Positions 46,121 through 58,071 are shown, counted from the stretch's first letter. The stretch is 64,000 bases of DNA from Tubulanus polymorphus (GCF_964204645.1 NC_134029.1:18058450-18122449), one strand, 5' to 3'. Notes: generated by a model not told the origin, from the letters alone. Made by a program: numbers and translations.

Positions 46121-47130
46121 GTGAATGCAGATAGCGAAAAAAGACAAAAGATAAAAGACCAACAAATTCAACAACTTCGTGATGCCCTACAGGCAACAGA
46201 TTATTATTTAGCTGCATCCAGATTGAAACGATTCTATTTCTCACTCGTTGAAGATGGCCGCAAGGCTTCGACTGCTTCGGTGTATATGAGCACAATGTCA
46301 GAATTTTTGACATTTCTCGCCGATGTAAGTACAGTGTAAATTCGGTACTGGCTTATCCCTAGTTCTTCAATTGATGCACTCTTTTCATTCAGAGACCCTT
46401 AGAATCGTTGCAACAGCGGAGCGATCTGCAACAATTGGAGAAGATGCTTGCTCATTGGCGAAAGTTACTAAATAAGACTAAAGAAATTAAGACTGCTGGC
46501 AAAGTGAAGCAAGTGACAATGTCCCAGTTTACAGCAATCAGGAATCACATGATAACTCATGTTTGCAGTCAGAATGCACAGCATGCTGGTGTTGTTAATC
46601 ATCTGACCTGTAGAGGGGAAGAACAGGAAGAGGAGTTGTATTACGTAACGGTAAGTAATACTAATCATATTCAAGTTTCCCTAGCCAACACAGCTTTCAT
46701 ATATAAAAATTCATTATTGGAGTTCCTGACATTTTTTCTGATGTAAGTACTTATATAGTGTGTATTGTTAACTAAGTTTCACGGTTATGCCTAGCCATAT
46801 AATTTAAAAAGTTTCACGGTTATGCCTAGCCAATATGCAAAGTTTCAAGGTTATGCCTAGCCAATATGCAAAGTTTCAAGGTTATGCCTAGCCTTAACTT
46901 TTATTATTTATGCAGGTGACCAGTGACGCCGAACGTGGACATAAGACGTTTCGACTTGTGGGGGGTTATTGTATACTTCACCAGTAATCTTAAAAAAACT
47001 TTTGGACCTATATGTTGAGAAAATCCTTCCGTCAACAAAGTTGACTGTCGAAAAAGATGACTCCGTCGAAAAAGATGACACCGTCGAAAAAGATGACTCC
47101 GTCGAAAAAGTTGACTCCGACTAAAAGTTC
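46121..47130 (+). pseudogene. Tyrosine recombinase lineage YR2 (array copy 1)
   Basis: Three exons with consensus splice sites: about 46,121-46,324 (IQQLRDALQATDYYLAASRL, TMSEFLTFLADV; donor GTAAGT), 46,393-46,650 (MSQFTAIRNHMITHVCSQN, AQHAGVVNHLT; donor GTAAGT) and from 46,916 (VTSDAERGHKTFRLV). The position of the catalytic Arg in copy YR1 (QQRAGVV) is His here (QHAGVV). The C-terminal His/Tyr part is missing; the sequence passes into SKKMTP repeats. YR1 and YR2 are clearly homologous but old duplicates. Confidence 0.68.
46770..46905 (+). repeat. About 36-bp tandem repeat in a YR2 intron
   Basis: AAGTTTCACGGTTATGCCTA (or CAAGG variant) occurs four times. Copy 2 has three at 55,230-55,320, and single versions lie in the YR1 introns at 50,413 and 58,845. 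Confidence 0.75.
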
Positions 47131-47250
47131 TATGAAAATTCGTGAACCGAAAGAAGCTGCGAATCCAGCCCCGGCTCCTGTCCCGGCAATTCAGTTGCGT
47201 CGGAATCAACCGGACTGGAACGACTTCCAGTATGCACGATTTTGGCCTTG
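47043..47250 (+). repeat. 18-bp coding repeat and Pro/Ala-rich stub at the YR2-PLE junction (copy 1)
   Basis: GTCGAAAAAGATGACTCC repeats about four times, encoding SKKMTP or VEKDDS by frame, followed by NPAPAPVPAIQLRRNQPDWN to a stop near 47,249. Copy 2 has the same at 55,465-55,677. Confidence 0.65.
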
Positions 47251-48282
47251 ATGACTTTTTTGGCTTTTGACTTTGGAAATTCCGCTGTCAGACTCTGTCT
47301 GACAAATTGTTTAACCTCCTGCATAACCCGCCCACTTCCTTTCTCATTCCAGGTCCCACCACCAGGAGGCACCCACGGAGCCGAAGATTCGTCCACCGCC
47401 GAGACCGAGCCGGAAGATTCGACAGCCCGCGACGCCTGCATTAACCGCAGCCACGCCCGCTGCGCCACCTTCTTTTTCTAATTCAAGGTCACCAAATAGA
47501 AGCTACGCTGATGTCAACAGGACGCCACCAACCAGAATGGCGCCACAACCGAGAAGTCCGATGCCGACACCACTGCAAAGAAGTCTGACGCCACCGCCTA
47601 GAAACCCGCCGCCGCCGCCGCAGAGAACGCCGACCGCACCAACCAGCAGTCCGATGCAGTCTCTTCTCTTTCCAGCTCTCAGTCTCTTTACAGGTCACCA
47701 GGGTGCCTACTGCCAGCACCAGCGCAAATTGCGACACCAACACCGAGACCGATGGCGCCCCAGGAAGTTTGCCGTCATCCGAGGATGAATCGGAAGAAAC
47801 AGGATTGGAGTCTGCCACCAACCCAGCGACCCATTCTGGTTATTGGTGACTCAAACCTGAGTAACATCACATCAAGCCGCCGTCCGGATGACGTCCAGAT
47901 CGAGAGCTTCCCCGGCAACAAGGCGTCTCATCTCGCCGACCTGATCGAAGCTGTACCGGAACGCTAAGATTGCCCAGACACGGTGATCATCAGCGTCGGA
48001 ATCAACGACCGCGACTATAACTTCGAAGCTACCACCCAGAAGACTCATCAACGGCGCAGTCCGAAAGTACCAGCACTCGTTCGTCCACTTCGTTCAACAA
48101 AACACAGCCCACGAACACCAGGAGTTCACCCGAAAATTCAACGAATTCCTCAAGAACCACGACGACGTCACCGCGATACGACCAATCGATGATCGAAGCT
48201 TCAGAGTTGTTGGAGACGGGATCCACTGGGGACCATGGCACAGCTAACACCCTGCTGGACCACTGGCTCAGTGGTTTAAACT
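47251..48282 (+). pseudogene. PLE family B ORF1/SGNH (array copy 2)
   Basis: Lacks the N-terminal helical domain; it begins inside ORF1 (SAVRLCLTNCL region), showing a fixed fusion to the upstream YR2 part. Pro-rich linker, then ILVIGDSNLSNITSS, VIISVGINDRDYNF and VVGDGIHW follow. A TAA near 47,967 and shifts break it. The SGNH blocks are preserved. Confidence 0.72.
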
Positions 48283-48366
48283 AAGTATCAGTGAGAACAA
48301 CGGGTCCACTATTGGTGAGTTAAATCAACCGGAATTAACCAATGTTTCTCTCATTTCTTCCATTTC

Positions 48367-49650
48367 CAGGTCCGATGAACACGACGAACCGGCACCAAAC
48401 CAAGCGCGACGCGATCCCGTCACCGCTCTCGGTTGCCCGTTCACTCCGCATAAGTCCGGCGCAACATCAGCTACTCCGAAAGGGCCTCACTTATTGCCCG
48501 ACTCCAAAAATCGGTTCTGATGCCGCCGCGACCGAGCGCACCAAGGGAGTGTGCTGATTCAACCGGCTAGTGAAACTCCACCATCACTTCCGAGACAAAC
48601 CGGACAGCAAGGCTCCGCATTTCCGTCTGCCCAGCAGTTGGGCTCCGGATGAAATAGAACCAGTAATTTCCGAGTTCTGCAACGACGTGCACGAATTGGC
48701 TCAACAAACCAGGGATACGCGTCGCGCAAATGATAACCTGACTAAACAGGAACGCATGCCCTCCAGCAGCTGCGTGACAACACTAATATTGTCATCAAAG
48801 CCGCCGATAAGGGTTCCGCCACGGTTATCATGGCCCGCGACGACTACGTCCACGAAGCCATGCGCCAACTAGCCGATCTCGAGTATTATCAGCCGCTGAA
48901 GCAACCGATCTTCGAACAGACCGGGGAAGAAATCCACGAAATCATCGAAAATATGGCTCGACGAAAAATCATCCCGCTAAAAACCGCCGAATATATCTAT
49001 TACCGCCCAATAATCCAAACAGAGGCAGTTCTATCTGCTTCCCAAAATCCATAAAGAACACAAGAAGTGGATCGCGTACCGCCGGGGAGACCGATCCTCT
49101 CCGACTGCGGCTCCGAAACCTACGAAATTTCGGAATGGATCGACTACTATTTGCAGCCGATCGCCCGGAGTCACCCGTCGTACGTCAAAGATACCAACCA
49201 CTTTCTAGATATTTTGGCCGGTAAACAATTTAGCGCCAATGCGTTACTCGTCACCATGGACATCGATTCGCTCTACACCAACATCCCCCACGAAGAGGGT
49301 ATCGCCAGCATCCGACAAGCTCTCCGAGACAACCCAAACCCGGGACGCCCGGATGCCGAGCTGCTGAAACTACTCGAAATCAGCCTGAAGAAAAACGACT
49401 TTAACTTCAACATATTTACAGGTAAAAGGTACCGCAATGGGTAAGCGTTTTGCTCCTTCTTATGCCAATATCTTTGTAGCCGAATGGGAAAAAGAAGGTC
49501 TGTCCAGAAGCGAACTCCAACCATCGCTATACGTTTCACCCTAAGCACACATTTTCCGGTATAGTTAAAAGTCAAATTCTCCGGTTCTGGCGCATCTGCT
49601 ATAATGATTCGGACCTACACGCAGCGTCCGGAACGGTCCTTAAAGTATTT
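48367..49650 (+). pseudogene. PLE family B reverse transcriptase (array copy 2, active site deleted)
   Basis: Same order as copy 1. A TGA replaces the Arg codon at CRFNRLV (near 48,555), one base is lost near 48,755, and about 240 bp are deleted near 49,531, so the FIDD motif is gone and the sequence jumps from SELQPSLY to the HTFSG end. Confidence 0.8.
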
Positions 49651-50064
49651 TCAGACACCAGTCGAAGCATGACAGGAGGTGCACTTTATCAGAAGATTAA
49701 AGGAAAAGACAGATTGGTTGCATATCACTCCAAGGTTCTTCCTAAAGCAGCTAAATCCTATTCCGTCAGTGAATTGGAATTGTATGGATTATGGTTAAAC
49801 ATTCTTGCATTTAAACATATTTTGAGATCAATTTCGTTTCATTGTTATGTCGATCATTCGTCATTGATATACATTTACAGGTCGAAGAACCAACCACCTA
49901 CGCTTAGGATGCAAAAGTTACTCGAACGTCTTTCACCATATTCATTTGATCTTTCCTATTGTAAGGGTTCAGTCAGGGTTATCGCAGATTTTCTAAGTAG
50001 AGCACCTGGCACAGCGCGAGTACGTCGAGCAAGAGGGCTGTTGAACAGAAGATGCAGCAAGTGA
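49640..50064 (+). pseudogene. Ty3-like RNase H (array copy 2, longer)
   Basis: From FSDTSRSMTGGALYQ through SELELYGLWL and YVDHSSL to SFDLSYCKGSVRVIADFLSRAP, the complete RNase H end. It stops at RRCSK near 50,064, where the YR1 N-terminus begins in another frame. Confidence 0.8.
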
Positions 50065-51352
50065 GTGATGCGATGAATGCCACTGATTGGTACTTGCAGT
50101 CGGCAGCCCTAAAGTTCTTTTTCGCTCTTGGGTCATTCATTTATTACGTACGCATTAGGAGAGGGGGGAGGGGTCAGTGCAATTGCGTATTGTAATGCTT
50201 AATGTATATGAAAAAATGGCCGATTTTGCGTACAGAGGGGGAGGGGGGTTGAAAAATTCAAATTTTATGCGTACGTAATAAATGAATGATCCCTCTCGTG
50301 GAGTGTGGACTGAAGGCAAACACGGCGATAATATATATGAATTCGTTTCGGACTTCCTTACATTTTTGGCTGATTATATGATCGGGCAAAAAGTAATTAT
50401 ATAGTGTAAACTAAGTTTCACGGTTATGCCTATACTCATCATATATGCATCATCTTAAAGTAATCAATGGAATCGTGCCAAAAAGAGGCAGACCTGCGAA
50501 GGATCAGCAATCTAATTATTCACTGGAGGAAACTACTCAACTGACGAAAGGAGGTGGAAACAGCAAAGAAAAACATCGATGACTCTGGTACATAATAGTC
50601 GCAATATCAAATCATCCATTGAAATATCTACTTATTATATTTCCCTAATTTTAGAAAACGTTATAACCAAGGACAATTGGCAACAAGTCCTTGGTTCGGA
50701 CATTGCAAGGGACATTGTGAAATTCCTCGGAGGCAAGATGTCGCGAATTACTATGCTGCAGTTCATGGCCGTCCGGTATCATCTGATAACTTATATATGC
50801 TCCCAAAATCAACAGCGAGCTGGTGTAGTACACCATTTAACGGTATCAGATATCGAGAGATTTCGGCTTGTTGATTTCGATGGTGATCAAGACCTAAACC
50901 AAGTGACAGTAAGTAATACTTAAGATACATTATCAAGTTTCCAGTGCCATAATTATCATTTCAAAATTTACGTAGGTCACAGGCGCAGGTTACGTAGGTC
51001 ACAGGTTGTTCTTAACTGGTGACCTGAAAAGATTGCTATGTCTCTATAAAATAATAATACTGCCACTTATAATTCGGAATGTGTGTCCACACTCCCCCCT
51101 GCGGGTCAGTTTTGCCGGGACAAAACTTAACAAAATGAGTGTGTAAGTATCTTGAAATGTTGTACGTCTCAGTAAAGTGTCACAATAATTATGGTAATCC
51201 TTTCTATCAAAGTGTACTACAGCGATATTGGAAACAATTGACCAGAAAATTCAAACCAGTTACTAACAAACTGATCAGAAAGTCGGCCACAACATTGACT
51301 CATACCGAACACCCAGAGAAGATAGATACTTTGGCACAGCTGATGTGCACAC
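50065..51352 (+). pseudogene. Tyrosine recombinase lineage YR1 (array copy 2)
   Basis: The N-terminus SDAMNATDWYLQSAALKFFF is interrupted by a MITE (about 50,131-50,293) and resumes VWTEGKHGDN, FLTFLADY. Later parts are LRRISNLIIHWRKLLN, ITKDNWQQVLGSDIARDIV, SQNQQRAGVVHHLT (donor GTAAGT after QVT), and NKLIRKSATTLTHTEHPE. It is cut after QLMC at about 51,350 by foreign sequence, so the His-Tyr box is missing. Confidence 0.72.
50131..50293. mobile_element. MITE inside YR1 (copy 2)
   Basis: GGTCATTCATTTATTACGTA and its complement near the right end form terminal inverted repeats of about 25 bp. The G-rich inside (GAGAGGGGGGAGGGG) is non-coding. The same insertion is at 58,563-58,725 in copy 3. 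Confidence 0.8.
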
Positions 51353-52189
51353 AGTCACTGTTTTATGAGGGTTAGGGCCCGGACCCATGGAGAAGATAGA
51401 GGGCGACTAGCTGACCAAGAGTTCCACTTAAGACCCGAAATCATTAATAATAATCATAATATTAATATATTAGTTGTGGTACATATCTCCACGAGATGGT
51501 ACCTAAGTCGAACGAATTGGATTTAGGTACCCTGTTTGTTGGATTTATGTACCTTGAATGAAGGTACATAAATCCAACCGTCATTGGGTACCATTTGTTT
51601 CGCAAAAAACTTCTAATTCATAAAACAGATCCACCGCACGGATCACTCCGCAACAAGGTAGCTCTCTTAAAAAAGCATGAGTTTTCTCAGCAAATTTTAT
51701 TATCTAATATAAGGAAACGAACGTCAACACATTTTGACCGCACTATTCATTTCGACATGTTTTCAAATTGATCCGGTCTCCAGATTGTCCCGAAGCGATG
51801 ACGCTCTCTTGAAAAGCATGAGTTTTCTCAGCAAATTTTATTATCTAGTATAAGGAAACGAACGTCAACACGCTATGACTGCACTATTTATTTCGACATT
51901 TTTATTTAGATCCGTTCTCTGGATCGTCCCGCAGCAAGGACTCTCTCTTGAAAAACATGAGTTCTCTCAACAAATTTTAATATCTAATATAAGGAAACGA
52001 TCGCAAACACGCTATGACTGCACTATTTATTTCGACATATTTTTAATTAGATCCGTTCTCCGGATCGTCCCGCAGCAAGGACGCTCTCTTGTAAAAACAC
52101 AAGGATTCTTACAAAAAAAGTTTTATTTTTTATAAAACACTCAATAAACTATGAATATCGCTCATCAATATCTCATCCCACGTAACGGA
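51353..52189. repeat. Foreign insert with 139-141 bp tandem repeats
   Basis: From about 51,661 to 52,110 a unit starting GCTCTCTTGAAAAGCATGAG and containing AATATAAGGAAACGAACGTC and GGATCGTCCCGCAGCAAGGA repeats three to four times. Before it, 51,480-51,600 holds inverted GGTACATAAATCCAAC / GGTACC motifs. No gene. This block is absent from copies 1 and 3. Confidence 0.65.
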
Positions 52190-52583
52190 TCAAACAAACA
52201 GTGGAGCCTCTCGCCCGGAAGTTCACACCTTGACGTCCAGGCATGATATGACGCCCAGGACTAATTATCACAATTAGTGCCAGCACGGTGACATTGAGCA
52301 CGCCCGACCAATGCATTACTTGCATAGGGCCCCTATGTCGCCGTACACGAGTCTACTATGCCCTAATACACTGGACTAATTACCCCGACCGAGACACACC
52401 CCCAAGCCCGACTATAAAGACCGGCCCAAAACCTCCACTGCCCTAGAATCCTTCAGTTACTGACGAAGATACTATCAATCGAAACGTTTAACTTACGATG
52501 AGATACAACAACCGACCGCACCAACGCGGCAGGGAGCTGACCCCAGATCGCCGCCGGCCTACCAACCAGAGCCAGTTACCCCC
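52190..52583 (+). promoter_or_regulatory. PLE-like 5' end: TATA box, hammerhead-like motif, ORF1 start
   Basis: TATAAAG at about 52,413 precedes a hammerhead-like element at 52,455-52,493 (CTGACGA, short stem, GAAACGTT, closed by AGTTA/TAACT). An ATG at 52,498 then opens MRYNNRPHQRGRELTPDRRR. PLEs carry promoter and hammerhead motifs in their 5' repeat (family knowledge). The start peptide resembles the N/R-rich start of family A ORF1. It is fused into Pif1 at about 52,584. Confidence 0.55.
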
Positions 52584-53697
52584 TGTAAAAAATGTATTGT
52601 ACAATGACGATGGAAAAATGGCGTTTGAATCAGTTCTATGGGATCAGACCATTGTTCACACAACTTGTCACAGTAATGAGACAAAAGGATAAATTCTTTG
52701 CTCAGGTAGGCTAAAAAGTTTATGCTGTTTTGATACATGCCATGTCTATTGTTACTTGAAAATGATTTCTTTATAATAGGTTGTAAATGAAGTCAGCAAA
52801 GGCTATTGCTCTGCTGAGACAATAGATTTTCTAAAGGAACTTTCATGTAAAGAAAGCTACGCAAGTGAAACTATTTGCTACAAACACTGAAGCTCAAGTT
52901 GAAAATTCAGAATGTGTATTCAATGTGAGTATCATCTCATCTCATTTCTAAAGCGAAATTGTCCAGTAATGTTAATGGTCAACTTGACAGATGATCTGGT
53001 CAATAGCTCCCTCGGCTATGTCAAGGATTTTACTGATGCGGGACCAATCGTTCATTGGGCCGATGCCGAAATCACTATGTTAATGAAACGGCATAATTTT
53101 ACAAGTGAGTCAATAAAGATAACGAGTAACACATTCTTTTTATCTATGATGATGTATACAGCGCATAGAGCTGACTTTAATAACAAGAAACATAATTTAA
53201 AAAAGAATGAAAAATAAACTGAAAATGATTTTAAAACTGTTGAGAAATTAAAGATTTAAAATAGAAATTAAGTATCAAATGAAAGTATAGTAATCTTTGC
53301 TCAGATACATTAAGATTGCATCATTTGCTGTACAATAGAACAAAAATTTATACATGTATCACAATTCAGTAAAAATTGTTTTTCAGTCTTCGATCCATCA
53401 CAAGACCATATAATTGCAGAGAGGTTGCAGATACCCATTGTGCTGACTTTTGCGTTTACTGTCCATAAGGCACAGGGCATGACTTGTTCGAGTGTTACAG
53501 TTGATTGTACCCTCATTAACCGTCCAGGACAACTGGGTGTTGCGATTGGAAGAGTTACAAACTCTGATGGATTGCGACTGAAAAACTTTTCCGAGCAATG
53601 CATCATCAAACTGCGTTTGGTTGATGAATTTTACGAGTGCCGTTCGAACATTATGTCCCAAAATTTATCTTGTTGTCGAAATATACTTTCTAATTAA
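52584..53697 (+). pseudogene. Pif1-type helicase C-terminal half (array copy 2)
   Basis: Exons about 52,584-52,705, 52,780-52,924, 52,954-53,104 and 53,387-53,697, all with GT/AG borders. VVNEVSKGYCSAETIDFLKE and LFATNTEAQVEN (after a shift near 52,865) are the central Pif1 region. Then NCPVMLMVNLTDDLVN, LTFAFTVHKAQGMT and RPGQLGVAIGRVTNSDGLRL follow. Here the Lys in VHKAQ is intact. The Walker A front half is missing, replaced by a PLE 5' end. Confidence 0.8.
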
Positions 53698-53699
53698 GA

Positions 53700-53980
53700 T
53701 ATTATTGATTGAAATTGAATCAGAACCTGTACATCACTTACCCCGAGATTTCAAGACTGAAAATGTTACTAGTAGTACAAAACCTAAACGAGCTCGACTA
53801 CTGAATCAATATATATGCCCTGAACGTCAACAGCCGTGGTCTGAAAACAGTGGGGAATGGATTGCATGCGATAGGTGTAATCGGTGGTTTTACCGATTTT
53901 GCGCCGAACTATTCGATGATGATGAATGGGAATTTCTGAATGGAAACAAGGATGAAGAATTCATTTGCAGTTATTGCTGA
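53700..53980 (+). pseudogene. PHD finger (array copy 2)
   Basis: TKPKRARLLNQYICPERQQP, GEWIACDRCNRWFYRFC, DDDEWEFLNG and EEFICSYC form an open frame to TGA at 53,980. One Cys of the first zinc pair is Arg (CPER), while copy 1 keeps CPEC but has a stop elsewhere. The two copies have decayed independently. Confidence 0.75.
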
Positions 53981-54089
53981 TAAATCAGGAGTAGGTAAGG
54001 TTCATTAAACATGCAACTGTTTTTTATAATTATAACTGCATTATTGAAGTGTGGAGATGTTGTAATAGATACTAATTAATGTTTTAATT

Positions 54090-54545
54090 TACCTTTGATT
54101 GGAAATATCCATCATCACAAAGTCAAATACAACCAATTCAACTACTCCTCAGACAACATCTCAGACATCAAAACCGGAAGAAACTACGATGATAACTCCC
54201 AAGAAAACAAAGTCCAATTCAACCGATTCAGCTACTCCTCAGATAACACCTCAGACATCAAAACCGGAAGAAATTACGATGACAACACCGGAAGAAACCC
54301 TAACGACAACAACTCAGGAAACAGATACGACACCAAACCCGGAAGAAACCACGATGAAAACTCCCCAGAAAGATACGTCCAATTCAACTAATTCAACTAC
54401 TCCTAGAAAAACACCCCAAAAGTTTTCCAGCAACCAAGTCCTCGAGCAAGTTGTTTCAAGTCCAGTGCCCAGTTGTACGTTCATACAACAACCTAGCCCT
54501 AACCCCAGGACAGTAAATTATAACGTTACATTTCAGATCTACTAA
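54090..54545 (+). repeat. Thr/Pro/Ser-rich linker with internal repeats (copy 2)
   Basis: Same as 45,655-46,084 but fully open in one frame (KPEETTMITPKKTK, TTPQITPQTSKPEE), ending RTVNYNVTFQIY. Confidence 0.6.
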
Positions 54546-54581
54546 GCGCGTTTCGTGAATGGTTGACGGGTCTGAAGATAT

Positions 54582-55560
54582 GTGAATGCAGATAGCGAAA
54601 AAAGACAAAAGATAAAAGACCAACAAATTCAACAACTTCGTGATGCTCTACAAGCAACAGATTATTATTTAGCTGCATCCAGATTGAAACGATTCTATTT
54701 CTCACTCGTTGAAGATGGCCGCAAGGCTGCTTCGGTGTATATGAACACAATGTCAGAATTTTTGACATTTCTCGCCGATGTAAGTACAGTGTAAATTCGG
54801 TACTGGCTTATCCCTAGTTCTTCAATTGATGCACTCTTTTCATTCAGAGACCCTTAGAATCGTTGCAACAGCGGAGCGATCTGCAACAATTGGAGAAGAT
54901 GCTTGCTCATTGGCGAAAGTTACTAAATAAGACTAAAGAAATCAAAACTGCTGGCAAAGTGAAGCAAGTGACAATGTCCCAGTTTACAGCAATCAGGAAT
55001 CACATGATAACTCATGTTTGCAGTCAGAATGCACAGCATGCTGGTGTTGTTAATCATCTGACCTGTAGAGGGGAAGAACAGGAAGAGGAGTTGTATAACG
55101 TAACGGTAAGTAATACTAATCATATTCAAGTTTCCCTAGCCATCACAGCTTTCATATATAAAAATTCATTATTGGAGTTCCTGACATTTTTTCTGATGTA
55201 AGTACTTATATAGTGTATATTGTTAACTAAGTTTCACGGTTATGCCTAGCCATATAATTTAAAAAGTTTCACGGTTATGCCTAGCCAATATGCAAAGTTT
55301 CAAGGTTATGCCTAGCCTTAACTTTTATTATTTATGCAGGTGACCAGTGACGCCGAACGTGGACATAAGACGTTTCGACTTGTGGGGGGTTATTGTATAC
55401 TTCACCAGTAATCTTAAAAAAACTTTTGGACCTATATGTTGAGAAAATCCTTCCGTCAACAAAGTTGACTCTGTCGAAAAAGATGACTCCGTCGAAAAAG
55501 ATGACACCGTCGAAAAAGATGACTCCGTCGAAAAAGTTGACTCCGACTAAAAGTTCTATG
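54582..55560 (+). pseudogene. Tyrosine recombinase lineage YR2 (array copy 2)
   Basis: Exons about 54,582-54,779, 54,848-55,105 and from 55,341, with the same splice sites as copy 1. A six-base difference (RKAASVY against RKASTASVY) keeps the frame. It ends in the SKKMTP repeats (55,465-55,560). Confidence 0.68.
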
Positions 55561-55679
55561 AAAATTCGTGAACCGAAAGAAGCTGCGAATCCAGCCCCGG
55601 CTCCTGTCCCGGCAATTCAGTTGCGTCGGAATCAACCGGACTGGAACGACTTCCAGTATGCACGATTTTGGCCTTGATG

Positions 55680-56710
55680 ACTTTTTTGGCTTTTGACTTG
55701 GAAATTCCGCTGTCAGACTCTGTCTGACAAATTGTTTAACCTCCTGCATAACCCGCCCACTTCCCTTTCTCATTCCAGGTCCCACCACCAGGAGGCACCC
55801 ACGGAGCCGAAGATTCGTCCGCCGCCGAGACCGAGCCGGAAGATTCGACAGCCCGCGACGCCTGCATTAACCGCAGCCACGCCCGCTGCGCCACCTTCTT
55901 TTTCTAATTCAAGGTCACCAAATAGAAGCTACGCTGATGTCAACAGGACGCCACCAACCAGAATGGCGCCACAACCGAGAAGTCCGATGCCGACACCACT
56001 GCAAAGAAGTCTGACGCCACCGCCTAGAAACCCGCCGCCGCCGCCGCAGAGAACGCCGACCGCACCAACCAGCAGTCCGATGCCGTCTCTTCTCTTTCCA
56101 GCTCTCAGTCTCTTTACAGGTCACCAGGGTGCCTACTGCCAGCACCAGCGCAAATTGCGACACCAACACCGAGACTGATGGCGCCCCAGGAAGTTTGCCG
56201 TCATCCGAGGATGAATCGGAAGAAACAGGATTGGAGTCTGCCACCAACCCAGCGACCCATTCTGGTTATTGGTGACTCAAACCTGAGTAACATCACATCA
56301 AGCCGCCGTCCGGATGACGTCCAGATCGAGAGCTTCCCCGGCAACAAGGCGTCTCATCTCGCCGACCTGATCGAAGCTGTACCGGAGCGCTAAGATTGCC
56401 CAGACACGGTGATCATCAACGTCGGAATCAACGACCGCGACTACAACTTCGAAGCTACCACCCGGAAGACTCATCAACGGCGCAGTCCGAAAGTACCAGC
56501 ACTCGTTCGTCCACTTCGTTCAACAAAACACAGCCCACGAACACCAGGAGTTCACCCGAAAATTCAACGAATTCCTCGAGAACCACGACGACGTCACCGC
56601 GATACGACCAATCGATGATCGAAGCTTCAGAGTTGTTGGAGACGGGATCCACTGGGGACCATGGCACAGCTAACACCCTGCTGGACCACTGGCTCAGTGG
56701 TTTAAACTAA
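55680..56710 (+). pseudogene. PLE family B ORF1/SGNH (array copy 3)
   Basis: Nearly identical to copy 2, same truncated N-terminus, stop near 56,393, then the Asp-His end (GDGIHWGPWHS). The Asn block is VIINVGINDRDYNF. Confidence 0.72.
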
Positions 56711-56794
56711 GTATCAGTGAGAACAACGGGTCCACTATTGGTGAGTTAAATCAACCGGAATTAACCAATGTTTCTCTCATTTCTTCCATTTCCA

Positions 56795-58070
56795 GGTCCG
56801 ACAAACACGACGAACCGGCACCAAACCAAGCGCGACGCGATCCGTCACCGCTCTCGGTTGCCCGTTCACTCCGCATAAGTCCGGCGCAACATCAACTACT
56901 CCGAAAGGGCCTCACTTATTGCCCGACTCCAAAAATCGGTTCTGATGCCGCCGCGACCGAGCGCACCAAGGGAGTGTGCTGATTCAACCGGCTAGTGAAA
57001 CTCCACCATCACTTCCGAGACAAACCGGACAGCAAGGCTCCGCATTTCCGTCTGCCCAGCAGTTGGGCTCCGGATGAAATAGAACCAGTAATTTCCGAGT
57101 TCTGCAACGACGCGCACGAATTGGCTCAACAAACCAGGGATACGCGTTGCGCAAATGATAACCTCACTAAACAGGAACGCATGCCCTCCAGCAGCTGCGT
57201 GACAACACTAATATTGTCATCAAAGCCGCCGATAAGGGTTCCGCCACGGTTATCATGGCCCGCGACGACTACGTCCACGAAGCCATGCGCCAACTAGCCG
57301 ATCTCGAGTATTATCAGCCGCTGCAGCAACCGATCTTCGAACAGACCGGGGAAGAAATCCGCGAAATCATCGAAAATACGGCTCGACGAAAAATCATCCT
57401 GCTAAAAACCGCCGAATATATCTATTACCGCCCGATAATCCAAACAGAGGCAGTTCTATCTGCTTCCCAAAATCCATAAAGAACGCGAGAAGTGGATCGC
57501 GTACCGCCGGGGAGACCGATCGTCTCCGACTGCGGCTCCGAAACCTACGAAATTTCGGAATGGATCGACTACTATTTGCAGCCGATCGCCCGGAGTCACC
57601 CGTCGTACGTCAAAGATACCAACCACTTTCTAGATATTTTGGCCGGTAAACAATTTAGCGCCAATGCGTTACTCGTCACCATGGCAACGATTCGCTCTAC
57701 ACCAACATCCCCCACGAAGAGGGTATCGCCAGCATCCGACAAGCTCTCCGAGACAACCCAAACCCGGGACGCCCGGATGCCGAGCTGCTGAAACTACTCG
57801 AAATCAGCCTGAAGAAAAACGACTTTAACTTCAACGAAAACACATATTTACAGGTAATAGGTACCGCAATGGGTAAGCGTTTTGCTCCTTCTTATGCCAA
57901 TATCTTTGTAGCCGAATGGGAAAAAGAAGGTCTGTCCAGAAGCGAAGTCCAACCATCGCTATACGTTTCACCCTAAGCACACATTTTCCGGTATAGTTAA
58001 AAGTCAAATTCTCCGGTTCTGGCGCATCTGCTATAATGATTCGGACCTACACGCAGCGTCCGGAACGGTC
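56795..58070 (+). pseudogene. PLE family B reverse transcriptase (array copy 3, active site deleted)
   Basis: Shares the TGA near 56,980, the single-base loss near 57,180 and the FIDD deletion with copy 2. It has its own changes near 57,683 and keeps the NENTYLQV segment that copy 2 lost. Confidence 0.8.
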
Positions 58071-58071
58071 C

